From: Bacteroidota bacterium
GTDB taxonomy: Bacteria; Bacteroidota; Bacteroidia; Chitinophagales; Chitinophagaceae
NCBI GenBank assembly: GCA_023422835.1
Contig: JAFAGI010000012.1
Span: 1 to 64,000, forward strand
Direction of reading: 5' to 3'
DNA length: 64,000 nt
Position 1 is the first letter of the stretch, and every line of letters starts with the position of its first letter. A program made the position numbers and the translations under genes. Positions 41,996-51,416 of this stretch are shown piece after piece. Below the pieces are notes generated by a model. It was not told where the DNA came from. It was given only the letters and a program-made list of their open reading frames with translations, and did no database searches.

Positions 41996-43107
41996 TCAAC
42001 TTATTAACCATAGCGCCCTATAACTTTCTGCCTGCCCATACCGGCGGGCAAAAAGCTATGTTCTTGTTGTATAAATACATTGCACGCAAAGTAAACATCA
42101 CCTGTGTTTCAACACAAACAAACGACCTCTCAAAGGCTCCCTTTGAAGTACTGCCGCTTTTTTCTGACTCACCGCTACGCTACATCAACCCTTTATACTT
42201 TTTTAAACTGAAAAAGCTGATCAGAAAAAGAGATATTTCACACGTATCTATCGAACACCCGTACATGGGTATGCTGGGACTGATGCTGAAAAATATGTGT
42301 GAAGTAAAATTGATCGTACGCTCGCACAACATTGAAGCCGTACGTTTCAAAAGCCTGAACAAATGGTGGTGGCCTCTATTGCAGTGGTACGAAAGATATG
42401 TACACCGCCGTGCAGACCACAGCTTTTTTATCACAGAAGAAGACAAGCTGTATGCAATAGAACATTATAAACTTGCTGAAAACAAAACTTCAGTGCTGAC
42501 CTATGGATCTGAAATAGCACAGTCCATGAGCATACAAGAGAAAAAAGAGGAAGTAAAAAAAATAAAGGCAGCCTATAAGGTACCGCAGGAAATGCCCTTG
42601 CTGCTGTTCAACGGTTCTTTTAATTATGAGCCTAACCTGAATGCACTGCAATTGTTGCTGAATAAAATTCTGCCCCAGCTGCTGGAAAAAACCACAAACT
42701 TCCACCTCTTGGTTTGCGGCAAGAACATTCCTGAAAGTATTATGAACACTGCATTTCCCCAGACTACCATTGCAGGTTTTGTAGATGATATAGATGCTGT
42801 ATTCAAAGGCTCTGATATTTTTTTAAACCCGGTGTGGCAGGGCGGCGGCATTAAAACAAAACTGGTGGAAGCGCTGTGCTACAGCTGCTCTGCTGTATCC
42901 TTTGAAAATGGCGCTATCGGCATACCCGAAAATATTGTAGATGGGAAGATCAGCATTGTGGATGATGAAGATTCCGGCGCATTTGCGGATGCTGTTATAC
43001 ACCAGGCCTCAACCACAGACCATGTGGTACCACATAAATTTTATTTTCATTTTGCCTGGGAAAACATTGCCCAGCGCTTTGTTGATAAGATCAATACAAT
43101 GGATTAA
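41992..43107 (+). CDS. Glycosyltransferase, GT4-like
   Basis: GT-B protein of 371 residues. The N-terminal part has PAHTGGQKAMFLLYKYIA and RSHNIEAVRFK; the C-terminal Rossmann domain has LLLFNGSFNYEPNLNAL, FVDDIDAVFKGSDIFLNP and the nucleotide-sugar motif WQGGGIKTKLVEALCYSC (usual E-x7-E replaced by a K-rich form). It probably uses a nucleotide sugar to extend a surface glycan. Start and YfhO stop overlap by 4 bases. It ends convergently with the next GT gene (17-base overlap). Confidence 0.85.
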   Translation: MINLLTIAPYNFLPAHTGGQKAMFLLYKYIARKVNITCVSTQTNDLSKAPFEVLPLFSDSPLRYINPLYFFKLKKLIRKRDISHVSIEHPYMGMLGLMLKNMCEVKLIVRSHNIEAVRFKSLNKWWWPLLQWYERYVHRRADHSFFITEEDKLYAIEHYKLAENKTSVLTYGSEIAQSMSIQEKKEEVKKIKAAYKVPQEMPLLLFNGSFNYEPNLNALQLLLNKILPQLLEKTTNFHLLVCGKNIPESIMNTAFPQTTIAGFVDDIDAVFKGSDIFLNPVWQGGGIKTKLVEALCYSCSAVSFENGAIGIPENIVDGKISIVDDEDSGAFADAVIHQASTTDHVVPHKFYFHFAWENIAQRFVDKINTMD

Positions 43108-44227
43108 CCGTTTTTAAAATACTTGCATACAAAAGGTCTGCCGTTTGCTGCCAGCTGAAAAAGCGCCTGCGATCTTTTCCCTTTTCAATCAAACTTTTCC
43201 TCATCGCTCCATCATTTGCCAGTAATGCCATAGCGGTTGCAATTTCTGTTACATTGAAAGGATCAACAATAATAGCTGCATCCCCCGCCACTTCAGGCAT
43301 TGAGGTCACATTACTGCAAACCACAGGCACTTCTGCCTGGAAGGCTTCAACTATCGGCAGCCCAAAACCTTCAAACGTTGGCACGAAGGTGAGTGCAGTA
43401 GCTGCCCCCAATAGATAAATTAGTTCTTCGTCGCTTACTCTGCCGGTAAAAATGATGTCTGTCCTATGTGAAACTCTTTTTAAAATATCATCAAACATTT
43501 TATCGTCCCAAAGGATACTTCCCGCCAGAATGAGCTTATGTGTTGCCGACGGATTTTTTTCTCTGAAAACATCAAAAGCCTCTATAAGCCGCAACAGATT
43601 TTTGCGCGGATGCATAGAGCCTATAAAAAAGAAATAAGGTTGTGATGCGCTGTATTTTAAACGTGCAGCATCAATTTCCAGCTGCGATAGCGGACGGAAC
43701 TTTTCTTTTATACCGCAAAAAACTACATCAATTTTATTTTCAGGAACAGCATACCTGCGCACGATGTCATTCTTTGTGAACGTAGAAACAGTAGATATCC
43801 GTGTAGCTTTTGAAGCGAATAACGGAAAGAACCTGCGGTAGTACATCCTGTTTCTCCACGGCAGATCATGCGGGTAATGTTCAAAATTCAGATCGTGTAT
43901 CACGGGTATTTGTTTCACCTTTGAACCGAGGCTGAGAAAGCCCTCTATACCAATAAACACATCAGGCTTGTGTGCAGATAAAAAATATTTAACTACAGTT
44001 TCCATGTAAAAAATATACAATAAAGGATGCCGGTAGGGCGGCAGTATCCTGTGTATTTTTGTATTGGGAAAATCGAAATAATTCTCTGTAAAACTCTTAT
44101 CACACAGCAACAAAAATTCATCTTCCGGATGCGATTGCGCCAGCCATTGTACAGTTTGTATGCAAAAATTTCCAATGCCGTCTACATTTTTATTGCGCAG
44201 AATCCAACAGTTAATCGCTATTTTCAT
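43091..44227 (-). CDS. Glycosyltransferase, GT4 family
   Basis: Protein of 378 residues with a clear GT4 pattern: KYFLSAHKPDVFIGIEGF, STVSTFTKNDIVRRYAVPE, FIGSMHPRKNLLRLIEAFDV, VSDEELIYLLGAATALTFVP and FEGFGLPIVEAFQAEVPVVC. The last contains the E-x7-E catalytic/UDP-binding motif of retaining enzymes. There is no signal peptide, so it is cytosolic or membrane-attached. The stop overlaps the opposite GT gene, and its start overlaps the upstream GT2 gene by 4 bases. Confidence 0.93.
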   Translation of the reverse strand: MKIAINCWILRNKNVDGIGNFCIQTVQWLAQSHPEDEFLLLCDKSFTENYFDFPNTKIHRILPPYRHPLLYIFYMETVVKYFLSAHKPDVFIGIEGFLSLGSKVKQIPVIHDLNFEHYPHDLPWRNRMYYRRFFPLFASKATRISTVSTFTKNDIVRRYAVPENKIDVVFCGIKEKFRPLSQLEIDAARLKYSASQPYFFFIGSMHPRKNLLRLIEAFDVFREKNPSATHKLILAGSILWDDKMFDDILKRVSHRTDIIFTGRVSDEELIYLLGAATALTFVPTFEGFGLPIVEAFQAEVPVVCSNVTSMPEVAGDAAIIVDPFNVTEIATAMALLANDGAMRKSLIEKGKDRRRFFSWQQTADLLYASILKTVNPLY

Positions 44228-45159
44228 TTTCTTACTATTATCATTTCTTTCAAATAAGAGATAAACATAAGCGTTTTAGAGAGAATACCTTTATTCAATG
44301 CTTTGAGAGGAATTCTCCTTTGTAACTCAAACATTCTTTTGACAGCAACAGGAATTTTTTCTTTTGTGTGTGCCTCAAATTCCTTCCAATTTCTTATTTG
44401 CAAATTTCGCAACAAACGCCAGTAATAGTCATATACAACAATATTTGCAAGAATTTTTTTACCCAGTTTATTCAATAAATAAATGTTTTCAGGTATTTCA
44501 ACACTGCGGTTTCTAAACACCTGGCTGGTTATCTGGTGCTCGCCTAAACCAATATTGATAAGCGGTTCATTTAAATATATAAACCTTGTTTGCTTTAATA
44601 TCCTGATATAAAATTCAAAATCCACAACCCATTTAATTTTTTCATCGTACCAGTTCTCTAAATTATTCCTGATGAGTGTAGTACTGGGATGTCCGATATA
44701 ATTTTTTCTGAAAAGAATCAGCGGATTCTTTCTTAAAAGGTTTTCCGTAACCTTATCCAACCTCTCTATTTTAAGACAATGGTCATGTTTATACAACGTA
44801 TGCGCAGAAAATATAAAACCTGTAGTAGCCGTTATAGCCGCATCTGCAAAAGCTTTCAGGCTCTCAGCATGGGCAAACCAATCATCGTGATGCATGATTT
44901 TGATCCATTTACCTCTGGCATGCCTGATGGCATTGTTCCAATTGGCAGGAGATCCTAAAGGAGAAATATTTTTAATGTAAGTCAGCTGAAATTTTCGCGT
45001 GTAATTTTTGCATAACACTTCTGCACTTGTATCAGGGCTATCATCCGATACGATCACCTCAAAGTCTTTAAAAGATTGAGCCATTACTGAATCTAATAAT
45101 CTTTTCAATAAAGTGATATTTTTATATGCGGGTATACAAATAGAGATAAGAGGCTGCAT
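44224..45159 (-). CDS. Glycosyltransferase, GT2 family
   Basis: Protein of 311 residues. The N-terminal GT-A domain shows ISICIPAYKNITLLKRLLDS, VIVSDDSPDTS and MHHDDWFAHAESLKAF (DxD-like HHDD), typical of inverting GT2 enzymes. A basic C-terminal tail lacks membrane helices. Its start is just after an FkbM-type methyltransferase gene (2-base gap) and its end overlaps a GT4 gene, so these three minus-strand genes form one polysaccharide unit. Confidence 0.92.
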   Translation of the reverse strand: MQPLISICIPAYKNITLLKRLLDSVMAQSFKDFEVIVSDDSPDTSAEVLCKNYTRKFQLTYIKNISPLGSPANWNNAIRHARGKWIKIMHHDDWFAHAESLKAFADAAITATTGFIFSAHTLYKHDHCLKIERLDKVTENLLRKNPLILFRKNYIGHPSTTLIRNNLENWYDEKIKWVVDFEFYIRILKQTRFIYLNEPLINIGLGEHQITSQVFRNRSVEIPENIYLLNKLGKKILANIVVYDYYWRLLRNLQIRNWKEFEAHTKEKIPVAVKRMFELQRRIPLKALNKGILSKTLMFISYLKEMIIVRK

Positions 45160-45161
45160 AA

Positions 45162-46022
45162 TTAGTTTTTGAAAGCAAAAATATTCAGTTGCAGGTCATA
45201 TTGCGCATTGCGGGATTTGTCTGAAAAAGGGCGTGGATAAACATTATTGGCTTCTTTGATATACCATTTAAATTTGTTCTTTTCCAGGATTGAAAATATA
45301 GTATTCAGTTCATACATTTTATCATAGAAACCGTGGAACTCTAAGAAAAAATGATCTACGTTTTGCAAAGAGTCAGCTGCATCTGTCAATACTTCATATT
45401 CCGCGCCTTCGATGTCCATCTTAAGAAAATCTACTTTTGTATGCAGCAGATCTTTCAACCGTTGGGTTTCTACACGCACCACAGAAGTATTGGAATGGTT
45501 ATCTGCATTTTTTAAAATTGTACTGGACATATCATTGGTTTGCACAAATTCAATACCGGCGTTATCTTTCCATATCGCTTTGTTTACTATAGTAATATCT
45601 TTGAGTGTATGCCATGAATCAACATTCTCTTTGGCAATAGCAAAATTCTTTGCATCCGGTTCAAATACCAGTACCTTGGATTCAGGATAATACATTTTAA
45701 AAAACAATGCACTTAAACCAATGTAACCTCCGCAATCTATGATATAGGGTTGCTGTGTTTTTGGCTTAAATAAATACAGTTCATCAACAAAAATTTCTTT
45801 TATAGCATGGAGAAACTCATGCGGATCGTAAAAAGCTACGTGAATATGTTCTTTGTACTTATGAATATACTTTTTCTTAGGCGCTTTCTGATAAAACTTC
45901 CCCTGCAACCAGCTTATATTAAACTTTGTATAAGGAGCTGAATAAAGTTTTTTGGCCCTGTTAAAAAAAGCCGCAGAAAGACCGTGTAGTAAAGACTTGT
46001 TTAGCGGAAAATACTTTTGCAT
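45162..46022 (-). CDS. FkbM family SAM-dependent methyltransferase
   Basis: I chose ATG 46022 (MQKYFPLNKSLLHG). The open frame extends to 46136, but the extra 38 codons overlap the divergent gene. The core has the SAM loop IDCGGYIGLSALFFKMYYP, VLVFEPDAKNFAIAKENV and LKMDIEGAEYEVL, a complete FkbM signature. Such enzymes methylate sugars or acids of polysaccharides and natural products. It leads the minus-strand glycosyltransferase unit and is divergent, with only 49 bases between, from a GT2 gene. Confidence 0.87.
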   Translation of the reverse strand: MQKYFPLNKSLLHGLSAAFFNRAKKLYSAPYTKFNISWLQGKFYQKAPKKKYIHKYKEHIHVAFYDPHEFLHAIKEIFVDELYLFKPKTQQPYIIDCGGYIGLSALFFKMYYPESKVLVFEPDAKNFAIAKENVDSWHTLKDITIVNKAIWKDNAGIEFVQTNDMSSTILKNADNHSNTSVVRVETQRLKDLLHTKVDFLKMDIEGAEYEVLTDAADSLQNVDHFFLEFHGFYDKMYELNTIFSILEKNKFKWYIKEANNVYPRPFSDKSRNAQYDLQLNIFAFKN

Positions 46023-46036
46023 CAATAATAATTTAC

Positions 46037-46050
46037 TACCTTGCAAGGTA
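46037..46050. promoter_or_regulatory. Perfect 14-base palindrome between divergent starts
   Basis: taccttgcaaggta is a perfect palindrome located between the FkbM start (46022, minus) and the GT2 start (46072, plus). Each half resembles a TAnnTTG -7 box, so it may act as a shared divergent promoter core or a binding site for a regulator of both. Confidence 0.45.
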
Positions 46051-46071
46051 TAATAAATTGAAAAACTTTCC

Positions 46072-46923
46072 ATGCAAAATGTTGCCGGCGTAGTGATTTT
46101 ATACTTTCCCGATAAAACTATTGTAGAAAATATCACTTCTTATTCAGATAAACTTGGCAAGCTGTACATTATAGACAACTCCCCTCAAAAAACAAAGCTG
46201 GTGCAGGCATTATCTGCTAATCCTGATATAATGTATGTACACGATGGGGAAAATAAAGGTATTGCAAAAAGGCTTAATGATGCAGCTAAATTAGCCATAA
46301 AGGATGGTTTTGAATGGTTGCTGACAATGGATCAGGATTCTTACTTTGATAAAAAAAACATTGATAAATATTTTAATTACGTAAGCAATTATGAACATAG
46401 AAGCATGACTGCTATGTTTGGTGTAGAGTTTGAAACTCAAAAAACAGCGCCTGAAAAACCCGAGGAAGTGAGTTACCTGATCACTTCAGGAAGTATGCTG
46501 AACCTGCGTCTTTTTCACGAGGTGGGACAATTCGACGAACAATTATTTATTGATGAAGTTGATCTTGAATATTGCTTCCGTGCTATCACCAAAGGCTTCA
46601 GCGTAATAAAATTACCTTTCATTTTTTTAACACACCATCTCGGCGAGGAAGACACTTATATATCCCTCAAAAACCTGAAAAAAACACGGCGTGCATTGCA
46701 TTCATCACTGCGGATTTATTATATGGTACGCAACTACCTTTACGTAAGAGAGAAATATCCTCAACAGTTTCTCAGCGAAGATAAAGAAAGACGGATCACA
46801 TTACTGAACCGCATTAAAAACAAGCTATTATACGGCAATGAAAAAGTGGCAACAATCAGCATGATCTTTAGAGCTTTCCGGGATTTTAAAGCAAAAAGAA
46901 TGGGGAAAAAAGAAGGCGGCTAA
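46072..46923 (+). CDS. Glycosyltransferase, GT2 family (rhamnosyltransferase-like)
   Basis: Protein of 283 residues. VVILYFPDKTIVENITSYSD at the start, VHDGENKGIAKRLNDAAKLA and the metal-binding LLTMDQDSYFD are the RfbF/rhamnosyltransferase-type GT2 pattern; SGSMLNLRLFHEVGQFDEQL and DEVDLEYCFR complete the acceptor half. It probably adds a deoxyhexose to a surface glycan. It is divergent from the FkbM gene. The C-terminus is basic, suggesting membrane contact. Confidence 0.92.
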   Translation: MQNVAGVVILYFPDKTIVENITSYSDKLGKLYIIDNSPQKTKLVQALSANPDIMYVHDGENKGIAKRLNDAAKLAIKDGFEWLLTMDQDSYFDKKNIDKYFNYVSNYEHRSMTAMFGVEFETQKTAPEKPEEVSYLITSGSMLNLRLFHEVGQFDEQLFIDEVDLEYCFRAITKGFSVIKLPFIFLTHHLGEEDTYISLKNLKKTRRALHSSLRIYYMVRNYLYVREKYPQQFLSEDKERRITLLNRIKNKLLYGNEKVATISMIFRAFRDFKAKRMGKKEGG

Positions 46924-46939
46924 CCCCAACCCGAATTTT

Positions 46940-47140
46940 TTATTTTTTCCTCCCCGAAAACAAATTCGTAATAAATTTATAGAAAGGTTGCTTATGTCCG
47001 TAGTCAATAAACTTCTGCCTGTCTACCGTTTCATTCCCTTTATAAATAGCATAAGGTTTTTCTATACGCTTCTTGATATAGAATACTATTGAATTATAAA
47101 AATGTATGCCCCATACAGAAGAGGTGATCTTTGTTTTCAT
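46940..47140 (-). CDS. Small hypothetical protein
   Basis: The frame has 66 codons from ATG 47140 (MKTKITSSVWGIHFYNSIV); ATG 47197 would add 19 more. It is basic, aromatic and without a signal or known motif. It sits convergently behind the GT2 gene and 132 bases beyond the ClC gene, in a gap otherwise empty. I do not recognise it. Protein status rests only on an open frame with ordinary codon use. Confidence 0.4.
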   Translation of the reverse strand: MKTKITSSVWGIHFYNSIVFYIKKRIEKPYAIYKGNETVDRQKFIDYGHKQPFYKFITNLFSGRKK

Positions 47141-47271
47141 TGCTTTCTCAATATCAGTCGACACGTGAAATAAACACCTTTTAGATTCAATACTCATTTC
47201 CGGGCTGTAAATGCTTAATGTTCTATGGTTACTTCATACTGCAAATATATTTTTAAAATTAAAATTATTGA

Positions 47272-49062
47272 TCAGTTGCTGCTCTCGAGTAATTCGTGCC
47301 TGTATTTATCCAGTATGGAAGATTTTCTTACAAAGCCCAGCAATACATTTTTAGAATCTGTGATAGGCAATACAGAGTTGGTGTTCTCAGAAATCTCAAA
47401 CATGTGCAATGCAGAATCTATATCGTCTTTAAGGGTGAGTGGTTTCTCTTTTTGCATCAGGTCTTCGGCAGTAAGCTTCTCCCTGTCGCCCGTTCTTTCC
47501 AGCAGAATATATTTAAAATTCTTCAGCCTTATCAGGCCTTTCAGCACACCGTTATCATCAACCACTGCATATACATCCTTATCGGATTCTGCGATCTTTT
47601 TAATGATGGCATCCAGCTTATCGGTGGTTAAAAACCTCGGGTAGTCATCCTGTATCAGCAGCCGCAACTCCAGCCGGCTCATCAGATACGCATCACGGTC
47701 TGTCACGTCAATATGCTTGTCTTTAGACAGGCGCTTCATTTCATAAGACAATGATTCGAACGATTTCACCACGAAGAAGCTGATGGCAGAAACGATCATT
47801 AAAGGAATGAACAAAGAATAACCATTGGTAACTTCTGCGCTCAAAAATATAGCGGTAAGCGGGGCAAAGAAAACGCCGCTGAGCATGCCTGCCATGCCCG
47901 CTACCAGGAAGTTGGCCATAGGAATATCGTGAAAGCCTATCATCTGGCAAAACCTGCCGAAGATAAAGCCGAGCATACCGCCGATAAACAAAGCAGGTGC
48001 AAAACTACCGCCGTTGCCGCCTGCAAACAAGGTAAAGCCGCTGGCAAATATTTTTAAAATCATTACCGCTATCAGGTAAAATAAAATTATCCACTGATTG
48101 TCTGTAAACCTGATCAGTATGGACCTTCCATCGATATTGCCGGTTTCTGCAATGGCCTTTAAAGTAAGGTATCCCTCGCCATACAATTGCGGGAAGAAAA
48201 AGATAAGTACCGATAAGGCCAGTGAGCCAATCAGCCACTTGCGTTTCCTGCTATGAAAGCCTTCAAATAAATTTTGCATCCATTGAAATGATTTCAGATG
48301 CAACAGTGCAAGCAGACCTGAGAACAAGCCGATGCCTACATAGAAAATTACGTTGTTGTAATCAAATGATTTGATGTCGGTAAACGACAATAATATTTCA
48401 TCGCCCAGGATAATATTCGACATAATGGCTCCCGTGGCTGCAGAGATCAATAAGGGTATGAATGATGCCGTTGATATTTCTATAAATAAAACTTCCAGCG
48501 CAAACAGCACGCCGGCAACAGGCGCGCTGAAGGCCGTACCGATACCCGATGCTACACCGCAGGCTATCAGCAATGTTTTATCTTTGTAGGACAAAAGAAC
48601 GCTCCGGCCATAGTTGGAACCGATCGCAGCCCCGGTGGCTACAATCGGGGACTCAAGACCGAGTGAGCCGCCCAGGCCAACAGTGATGCCACTGGTAAGC
48701 ACATGTGAGTAAGTCTGGCTGAGCGGCAGGTTAGACGATTGCTTGGCAATGGAATAAACGATTTTATCATTACCTTTTAAAAAATTATTCTTAAATACCC
48801 TGTTTACCAGCAAAGCTGAAATACCGATGCCTACTACAGGCAGCAAGGACTGGTACCAGAGAATGTTCCCGATTTTCCAGTATTCAAATACATACTTTTC
48901 TATCCTGAACACAAACAGCTTTAAAATAATAGCAGCAAGCCCTACCAGCAAGCCTACAGCCACGCAGGAAAACAACATAAACTGCTGGTGGGTAAGCCTG
49001 CGCTTTAAGAATAAAACACTCATTCTTAAGCTGCCTAAAATATATTTTAAACCGTTCTTCAC
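47272..49062 (-). CDS. ClC family chloride channel/transporter with CBS domains
   Basis: Protein of 596 residues. The ClC core has about 10-12 membrane helices, a selectivity motif GSLGLESPIVATGAAIG with gating glutamate E137, and GGNGGSFAPALFIGG later. The N-terminal GSGIP motif is not recognisable. After LFALE190 the residue that is the proton-path glutamate in E. coli ClC-ec1 is V191, as in channels. Two CBS domains fill about 450-590 and may sense nucleotides. A loop with a predicted pore and no partner gene suggests a homodimer. It is 13 bases from the M28 gene. Confidence 0.9.
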   Translation of the reverse strand: MKNGLKYILGSLRMSVLFLKRRLTHQQFMLFSCVAVGLLVGLAAIILKLFVFRIEKYVFEYWKIGNILWYQSLLPVVGIGISALLVNRVFKNNFLKGNDKIVYSIAKQSSNLPLSQTYSHVLTSGITVGLGGSLGLESPIVATGAAIGSNYGRSVLLSYKDKTLLIACGVASGIGTAFSAPVAGVLFALEVLFIEISTASFIPLLISAATGAIMSNIILGDEILLSFTDIKSFDYNNVIFYVGIGLFSGLLALLHLKSFQWMQNLFEGFHSRKRKWLIGSLALSVLIFFFPQLYGEGYLTLKAIAETGNIDGRSILIRFTDNQWIILFYLIAVMILKIFASGFTLFAGGNGGSFAPALFIGGMLGFIFGRFCQMIGFHDIPMANFLVAGMAGMLSGVFFAPLTAIFLSAEVTNGYSLFIPLMIVSAISFFVVKSFESLSYEMKRLSKDKHIDVTDRDAYLMSRLELRLLIQDDYPRFLTTDKLDAIIKKIAESDKDVYAVVDDNGVLKGLIRLKNFKYILLERTGDREKLTAEDLMQKEKPLTLKDDIDSALHMFEISENTNSVLPITDSKNVLLGFVRKSSILDKYRHELLESSN

Positions 49063-49075
49063 TGGTGCATTTTAA

Positions 49076-50620
49076 TTAATCAAAGCCGCCGTTTCTTTCA
49101 GGTGCCCGAACTTCCGGCACTACATGAGGTTTGCCTGTACGCTCATTTACGGGCAATGTTTCAAATGCATGGGGCGTTCTTTCGGGATCTTCGCTCGCCA
49201 TGTAAGCAAGTATAGCTACCAGTATTACATTCTTCTTTACCTCATCAAAAACGATCTTGTCGTAGGTATCCCTGTTGGTATGCCAGGTATATGTACCGTA
49301 GTTCCAGCTATTGGAACCCAGCATGAATGCAGGCGCTGAAGCTGCTACGAATGCCGCATGGTCGCTGCCGCCACCGCCCGGAATACCGGGAAAAGTAGTT
49401 TGGATGTTGCTCCTGATAGAATCAGGAACCGGCTCCAGCCAGCGGTTGAAATATGCAGAAGCATTTTTAAAACCCTGGCCTGAAATGAACGAAATGCGGC
49501 CGGTACCATTGTCCTGGTTAAATACTGCCTGGATATTTTTTACAATCTCCGGATGGTCTGCCACAAAGGCTCTTGAACCGTTCAGACCCTGCTCTTCACT
49601 GTTCCAGTGACCGGCAATGATGGTGCGTTTGGGATTGGGATAATATTTTTTCAGCAACCGCATTACTTCCATCATAAGGATTGTGCCGGTACCGTTGTCC
49701 GTAGCGCCTGTAGCCCCGTCCCACGAGTCAAGATGCGCTGAAAGCACAATATATTCTTCTGGTTTGGTACTTCCCTTGAGTGTGGCGATGGTATTGTATA
49801 CAGGAGCTGTGCCCAACTCTTTGGAGTCTGCCTTTAAAGATATGGTTGGCGTATTGCCCGACTGTGTAAGCCTGTAAAGCAGGCCATAATCTTCCAGGGC
49901 AATATCTACAACAGGAATATTTTTTGTGTAAGCTGAAAATATTTTATTAACACCGTAGCCGCGCGACCAGTACATAGACAATAAGCCCAAAGCGCCCGAT
50001 CTGTCAAGCATGCGAAAGAATGCAGAGCGTCCTGTCTGCAACAACCTCCGCTGTGCATGTGCATTTCTTGTGCTGTCAATTGCACTGATTCTTTTATAAT
50101 TATCTTTAAAACCAAATTCATCCCATGTAGCGAAAGGAATACCTGTAGCGGGTTCCGGTGATATTAAAACAAACTTTCCCCTGGCCTTGGGCAACCACTT
50201 TACCAATGATGCCGAATCGGTAACTGATTCCGGGATCACAATCGTCTGGCCGGTTAATGTTTTGCCGTTTGTTGAAGGGCTCCAGGCCAGCTGCATGCCT
50301 TCCAGTGTTTTTACACGCGGAGCAATCATATCAATATGGGTGATTCCTCTTTGCCAGGAACGCCAGGTACCGTATTGTTGGTTTTCAGCTGGAATGCCAA
50401 GGGCCGCATATTTTTTTATAACCCAGTCATTGGCCTGCTTTATCTGTGGTGTGCCTACCAGGCGCGGGCCGATAAGGTCTACAAGCTCATGGGCTAAAGA
50501 TTCCAGTTTAGAGTTGGCATTCACTTCCTGCACAATGTTGTTGACAAAAACTTCACGCTTCTGTGAAAATGTGTTCAGTGAAATGAAAGCAACAACCAGA
50601 AAAGAGAGGGTCCTTCTCAT
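49076..50620 (-). CDS. Secreted M28 family metallopeptidase
   Basis: Protein of 514 residues with signal peptide MRRTLSFLVVAFISLNTFSQ. A protease-associated-like insert (about 130-260) sits within the catalytic domain. Zinc ligands are readable: the histidine in LSAHLDSWDGATGATDNGTG and the aspartate that follows, the EE pair in WNSEEQGLNGS, the aspartate in NQDNGTG and the histidine in WHTNRDTYDK. The layout is that of carboxypeptidase Q-like aminopeptidases acting outside the cell or in the periplasm. It is downstream of rlmB on the same strand. Confidence 0.92.
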   Translation of the reverse strand: MRRTLSFLVVAFISLNTFSQKREVFVNNIVQEVNANSKLESLAHELVDLIGPRLVGTPQIKQANDWVIKKYAALGIPAENQQYGTWRSWQRGITHIDMIAPRVKTLEGMQLAWSPSTNGKTLTGQTIVIPESVTDSASLVKWLPKARGKFVLISPEPATGIPFATWDEFGFKDNYKRISAIDSTRNAHAQRRLLQTGRSAFFRMLDRSGALGLLSMYWSRGYGVNKIFSAYTKNIPVVDIALEDYGLLYRLTQSGNTPTISLKADSKELGTAPVYNTIATLKGSTKPEEYIVLSAHLDSWDGATGATDNGTGTILMMEVMRLLKKYYPNPKRTIIAGHWNSEEQGLNGSRAFVADHPEIVKNIQAVFNQDNGTGRISFISGQGFKNASAYFNRWLEPVPDSIRSNIQTTFPGIPGGGGSDHAAFVAASAPAFMLGSNSWNYGTYTWHTNRDTYDKIVFDEVKKNVILVAILAYMASEDPERTPHAFETLPVNERTGKPHVVPEVRAPERNGGFD

Positions 50621-50647
50621 AAGTTATGATTTATTGGTTTGGTTTTG

Positions 50648-51415
50648 CTACAATCTTTGTTTCATGGCTTCGTACAAAGAAATACCGCAAGCCACCGATA
50701 CATTGAATGAATCGAAATTATTTTTCATCGGAATAGAAAAATGCTCATCAGCGGATTTCGAAATAAAGGACTGGATGCCTTTGCCCTCATCACCCATCAC
50801 AATGCAACACGGCTCCTGCAACGGCAGCTCAAATATTTTCTTACGCGCATTCATTTCACTTGCAAATATCCTAATGCCGTTCAAATGCAAATCATCTACC
50901 GCTTTGGCTAAGCTGCTTACGCGGCAAATATGAATTTGCTCCAATGCACCGGCACTGCTTTTAACGGCATCTTCATTAAAAGCGCCTACGCCTTTGTCGG
51001 GTATAATGATGGCCTGCGCGCCCGTGCATACAGCGCTGCGTGCGATGGCGCCGATATTTCTTACATCGGTAACACCGTCAAGCATCAGCAGCAAAGGCGC
51101 TTCGCCTTCGCCAACTATCCAGTCGATCACCTGCTGCAGGTCCTGGTAAATAATGGCAGATTTAAAAGCCACCACACCCTGATGCAGGATGTTGGTAAGG
51201 CTGTTAAGTTTTTCATTCGGCACATATTGTACGGGTATGTTGAGTCCTTTAGCAAGCCTGCGTATTTCCCCGATAGCATCGCCCGACGCATTTTTAAACA
51301 TCAGTATCTTATCGATATTTTCCTGCCTGTTCAGGGCTTCTATTACAGGGTTGCGCCCTGCTATCATATTTTTTTTTGATTGGTAGGAGTTTGTTGATTT
51401 TTTTATGAACGCCAT
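50648..51415 (-). CDS. rlmB: 23S rRNA 2'-O-methyltransferase RlmB (TrmH/SpoU)
   Basis: Protein of 255 residues: an N-terminal RNA-binding domain (IAGRNPVIEALNRQENIDKI), then the SPOUT knot with motif 1 NIGAIARSAVCTGA, motif 2 IVMGDEGKGIQSFI and motif 3 NSFNVSVACGISLYE-like (NFDSFNVSVACG). It methylates G2251 of 23S rRNA in E. coli. The stop codon of murQ is 2 bases upstream. A shorter SpoU paralogue lies at 62400-62957. Confidence 0.92.
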   Translation of the reverse strand: MAFIKKSTNSYQSKKNMIAGRNPVIEALNRQENIDKILMFKNASGDAIGEIRRLAKGLNIPVQYVPNEKLNSLTNILHQGVVAFKSAIIYQDLQQVIDWIVGEGEAPLLLMLDGVTDVRNIGAIARSAVCTGAQAIIIPDKGVGAFNEDAVKSSAGALEQIHICRVSSLAKAVDDLHLNGIRIFASEMNARKKIFELPLQEPCCIVMGDEGKGIQSFISKSADEHFSIPMKNNFDSFNVSVACGISLYEAMKQRL

Positions 51416-51416
51416 A

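Noticed and set aside
46023..46136. N-terminal extension of the FkbM protein
   Set aside because: It would overlap the divergent GT2 gene and lacks similarity to the family.
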